NCBI RefSeq assembly: GCF_900109355.1
Contig: NZ_FOBF01000003.1
Location: forward strand, 434,001-498,000
Length of the DNA: 64,000 nt
Source: Nonomuraea pusilla
Lineage (GTDB): Bacteria > Actinomycetota > Actinomycetes > Streptosporangiales > Streptosporangiaceae
Reading direction: 5' to 3'
Both the position numbers and the translations under genes were made by a program. The notes below the pieces were generated by a model that had not been told where the DNA came from, did no database searches, and worked only from the letters and a program-made list of their open reading frames with translations. The number at the start of each line of letters is the position of its first letter. Position 1 is the first letter of the stretch. This document shows, piece by piece, positions 61,950 to 64,000 of this stretch.

Positions 61950-62390
61950 TCAGCTCCCGGCGTCCGCCTGGTCGTCGGCCGTGTCACGCACCTGGGAGCC
62001 GGGCTTGGCCTGGAAGTACATGCGCAGCCTGGAGACGCCGTCGGGGTGGTCGACGGCGACCTCGTCGCACAGCTGCCTGATGATCCACAGACCGTAGCCG
62101 CGGGCCGCGGGCGGGGGCGCGCTGGCGTGCCGGTACAGGTGCGCGGAGGTCAGCGTGCCGGCCCGGTCGAGGACGTCCACCCGGATGCCCTGGCCGTCGG
62201 CTCCGAGGACGACGGCGCCCGCGCCGCCGCCGTGCTCCAGGACGTTGTCGGCGGCCTCGTTGACCGCGAGCACCAGGTCCTGTAACCGGGGCCCGGAGAA
62301 CCCGGCGTCCGCCGCGAAGGCGCTGACGCGCTCACGCAGCAGGCCCAGATCCCAGGTGATCGGGCACCGTAGTTCTGACTCCTCGCCCAT
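61950..62390 (-). CDS. HATPase_c anti-sigma factor (RsbW/SpoIIAB-like)
   Basis: A 146-residue serine-kinase-like protein. ATP-site motifs are LQDLVLAVNEAADNVLEHGG (N box), VDVLDRAGTL (D box) and AARGYGLWIIRQLCDEVAVD (G box). The ATG at 62390 is six bases after AGGAG, whereas an ATG at 62396 abuts that AGGAG, so the second is chosen. Partners could be the two STAS proteins in the window and an unidentified alternative sigma factor. The N-terminus has Cys-Pro but no membrane segment. Confidence 0.87.
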   Translation of the reverse strand: MGEESELRCPITWDLGLLRERVSAFAADAGFSGPRLQDLVLAVNEAADNVLEHGGGAGAVVLGADGQGIRVDVLDRAGTLTSAHLYRHASAPPPAARGYGLWIIRQLCDEVAVDHPDGVSRLRMYFQAKPGSQVRDTADDQADAGS

Positions 62391-62804
62391 GCTCATCTCC
62401 TGCCAGGAACCGGCCCAGGCGGGAACTGCCCGCTGCTCGGCGCCGCATGCGCCCAGCTCCCCTGACCGCGCCTTTTCCGTGAGGGGCAGGCCGCCGTCGT
62501 ACCTTCCCAGGGAGAGGCGAGCATATCCGATGCGGGTCACGACGAGGCCGGCTGGCCGCGTGCCGCCCGCGAGGCCTGCACGGCCGCCGTGGCGACGACG
62601 ATCGCCGAGGCACTGCCCGGCAGCGCCCCCGAGAGCCCCACCGCCGCCTCGGCCGGCCCGGCGAGCGCGGCGCCGGAAAAAATCTTGGAAAAAGATGCGG
62701 GCGTCTGTCGAATCGGCGCCGGGCCGTTCGAAGCGTACGTGAAGGGCCGCGAGGAGCACCCCGAGCGCCCCAGGCACGACGAGCACGAGCACGAGGAGAA
62801 GGCC
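62391..62804. other. Divergent intergenic region with an ECF42-type promoter
   Basis: About 414 bases between the anti-sigma gene and the small membrane protein. It contains the TGTCGA...CGA promoter described separately, an AT-rich patch near 62677-62697, and a leader of about 70 bases. No other gene is evident; an upstream extension of the membrane protein frame (from 62589) has no conserved character. Confidence 0.5.
62706..62731 (+). promoter_or_regulatory. ECF42-type promoter
   Basis: TGTCGA at 62706-62711 and CGA at 62729-62731, 17 bases apart, match the promoter pattern I recall as reported for ECF42 sigma factors. It drives the membrane protein and DGPF genes, and such a sigma factor is encoded just downstream. 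Confidence 0.7.
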
Positions 62805-63038
62805 ATGACGCAGCAGATGACAGCCCCTGGGCGAGTCGCCGCCGCCGAGCGCCTTACGGGATGGGCGCTCTGCTCCCGCCTGAGCGGCGCGCTGTTCCTC
62901 GCGGCCTTCGCCGCCGTCTCCACCGGGGCGGGCGCGGTCTGGGCCGACCTGGCGTTCACCGCCGGTGTTGTGATCATCTGGGCCTGGTTCTCGGCCGTGT
63001 CGCCGCACCTCTACCGGCGCGTCCCGTCCCACCACTGA
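62805..63038 (+). CDS. Small two-span membrane protein
   Basis: A 77-residue protein with two hydrophobic stretches (roughly 21-43 and 48-66: SGALFLAAFAAVSTGAGAVW, LAFTAGVVIIWAWFSAV). The ATG at 62805 has GAGGAGAAG upstream. It is the first gene behind the ECF42-type promoter and lies 40 bases before the DGPF gene. The family is unknown to me. Its position suggests that it belongs to the ECF42 regulon. Confidence 0.65.
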   Translation: MTQQMTAPGRVAAAERLTGWALCSRLSGALFLAAFAAVSTGAGAVWADLAFTAGVVIIWAWFSAVSPHLYRRVPSHH

Positions 63039-63078
63039 CCCGACAACCGTAACGAAATAACCCATCGAAGGAGAGACC

Positions 63079-63447
63079 ATGCGTTACATGCTGATTCTCA
63101 GGGCCATCGACGTGCCGAACACCCCGCCGCCCGCCGAGCTCATGGAGGCCATCGCCAAGCTGGGCGAGGAGGCCGGCAGGGCGGGCGCGCTGCTCGACAC
63201 CGCGGGCCTGGCGCCCAGCGCGCAGGGCGCCAGGGTCGAGGTGAGCGGCGGGAAGCTGAGCGTCACCGACGGGCCGTTCGCCGAGGCCAAGGAGCTCGTG
63301 AGCTACGCGCTCTTCCAGGTCAGGTCGAAGGAGGAGGCGGTCGAGTGGGCCTCGCGCTTCCTCAGGCTGCACCGCGACCTGTGGGAGGGCTGGGAGGGCG
63401 AGGCCGACGTCCTGCGCGTCTTCGGCCCCCAGGACCTGCCCGCCTGA
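63079..63447 (+). CDS. YCII-related DGPF-domain protein
   Basis: A 122-residue protein of the YCII/DGPF type: MRYMLILRAIDV at the start and the signature SVTDGPFAEAKELVSYALFQ at about 61-80. GGAGAG lies upstream of the ATG. DGPF genes are the usual neighbours and targets of ECF42 sigma factors, and one follows 122 bases downstream. The biochemical role is not known; a small-molecule-binding or catalytic dimer is likely from the fold. Confidence 0.9.
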   Translation: MRYMLILRAIDVPNTPPPAELMEAIAKLGEEAGRAGALLDTAGLAPSAQGARVEVSGGKLSVTDGPFAEAKELVSYALFQVRSKEEAVEWASRFLRLHRDLWEGWEGEADVLRVFGPQDLPA

Positions 63448-63569
63448 CGGCGCGGAGCCCGCCGAGAACCGCCGCCCCCGCCGGGACCTCCGGCCGGGGC
63501 GGCGGTTTCGCGTCCGGAGACTGCCCGAAAGGTACCGTACGCGCCTTCGAGGTGGTTGGATCGGTGCCC

Positions 63570-64000
63570 ATGACGGAGCGCGATCCCCGGCGAGTGGTGG
63601 AGGCGGTCTGGCGGATCGAGTCGGCGCGGGTGATCGCGGCGCTCGCCCGCATGCTGCACGACGTCGGCCTGGCCGAGGAGCTGGCGCAGGACGCCCTCGT
63701 CCTCGCCCTGGAGCAGTGGCCGCGCACCGGCGTCCCCGGCAACCCGGGCGGCTGGCTGATGCTCACGGCCAAGCACCGCGCCCTCGACCTGATCCGACGC
63801 AGGGCGACGTACGAACGCAAGCTCGAAGAGGTCGGCCGCGACATGGAGATCCGTCAGGAGGCGGCCGAGGCCGAGCTGGACGACGCGCTCGACGACCACG
63901 TCGGCGACGACCTGCTGCGGCTGATCTTCACCACCTGCCATCCCGTGCTGCCCGCGGAGGGACGGGTGGCGCTCACCCTCCGCCTGCTGTGCGGCCTGAC
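63570..64000 (+). CDS. ECF42-type RNA polymerase sigma factor (partial, C-terminus beyond window)
   Basis: The first 143 codons of a sigma factor. Region 2 is RVVEAVWRIESARVIAALAR, LHDVGLAEELAQDALVLALE, QWPRTGVPGNPGGWLMLTAK and HRALDLIRRR. Region 4 begins near DDLLRLIFTTCHPVLPAEGR followed by VALTLRLL. Members usually carry a long C-terminal TPR-like extension, which lies outside the window. The ATG at 63570 is used; a GTG at 63564 is in frame. With the DGPF gene and the TGTCGA promoter it forms a typical ECF42 locus. Confidence 0.92.
   Translation, partial: MTERDPRRVVEAVWRIESARVIAALARMLHDVGLAEELAQDALVLALEQWPRTGVPGNPGGWLMLTAKHRALDLIRRRATYERKLEEVGRDMEIRQEAAEAELDDALDDHVGDDLLRLIFTTCHPVLPAEGRVALTLRLLCGL

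Overview
The window is a 64 kb piece of a very GC-rich chromosome. The codon third positions are almost all G or C, GTG starts are frequent, and many genes overlap by ATGA or GTGA. Together with the gene families present (DUF3000, DUF4349, DUF1707, DUF6879, DUF993, an ECF42-type sigma factor beside a DGPF protein, F420-type LLM oxidoreductase, paired NarL-type kinases) this points to a mycelial actinomycete, probably Streptosporangiales. No rRNA, tRNA, CRISPR array, insertion sequence or prophage was seen. The piece reads as ordinary chromosome with several small accessory cassettes.

Layout. 0-5.3 kb: haem genes (hemG/hemY, cut by the window edge, and hemE), a DUF4349 lipoprotein, a small zinc-ribbon protein, DUF3000 and RNase D. 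5.4-14.2 kb: a three-gene carbohydrate operon (Gfo/Idh/MocA dehydrogenase, DUF993, sugar-phosphate isomerase) behind a LacI-type operator; a PEP-synthase/rifampin-phosphotransferase-like enzyme; and a phosphodiesterase, a second isomerase and the LacI-family regulator, whose own leader carries a near-identical operator. 14.2-18.7 kb: tandem repeats around a disordered single-span membrane protein, then an LCP cell-wall ligase. 19.5-26.5 kb: fadA-fadB, an amino-acid permease and dxs. 26.6-37 kb: three paralogous secreted zinc metallopeptidases, a xylose-type ABC transporter operon ending in a ROK regulator, a TSUP transporter, an HTH protein and a serine beta-lactamase-fold esterase. 37-43 kb: aconitase, a membrane-bound hydrolase, PadR, DUF1707 and DUF6879.

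43.1-45.5 kb holds the most interesting locus: a 29-codon ORF, a ThiF/E1-like enzyme and an M50 intramembrane metalloprotease, packed with a 10-bp gap and a 4-bp overlap. Both enzymes carry N-terminal domains that look like RiPP recognition elements. I read this as a minimal ribosomal-peptide modification cassette with no YcaO, radical SAM or lanthipeptide enzyme beside it.

45.7-64 kb: a secreted CAP protein and a trypsin-like protease; a Mug-type glycosylase and sugar porter; the Pnkp-Hen1 RNA-repair pair; an LLM oxidoreductase; a GH18-like secreted protein without the catalytic acid; two adjacent sensor kinases (the second lacks the phospho-accepting His) with one response regulator; STAS and anti-sigma-type proteins; a TetR regulator divergent from a DUF885-like protein across a perfect palindrome; and an ECF42-type sigma factor (cut by the window edge) with its DGPF partner and a matching promoter. 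Start codons were chosen from Shine-Dalgarno spacing, family start points and overlap with the previous gene; uncertain ones are flagged. All functions are read from sequence motifs without database searches.
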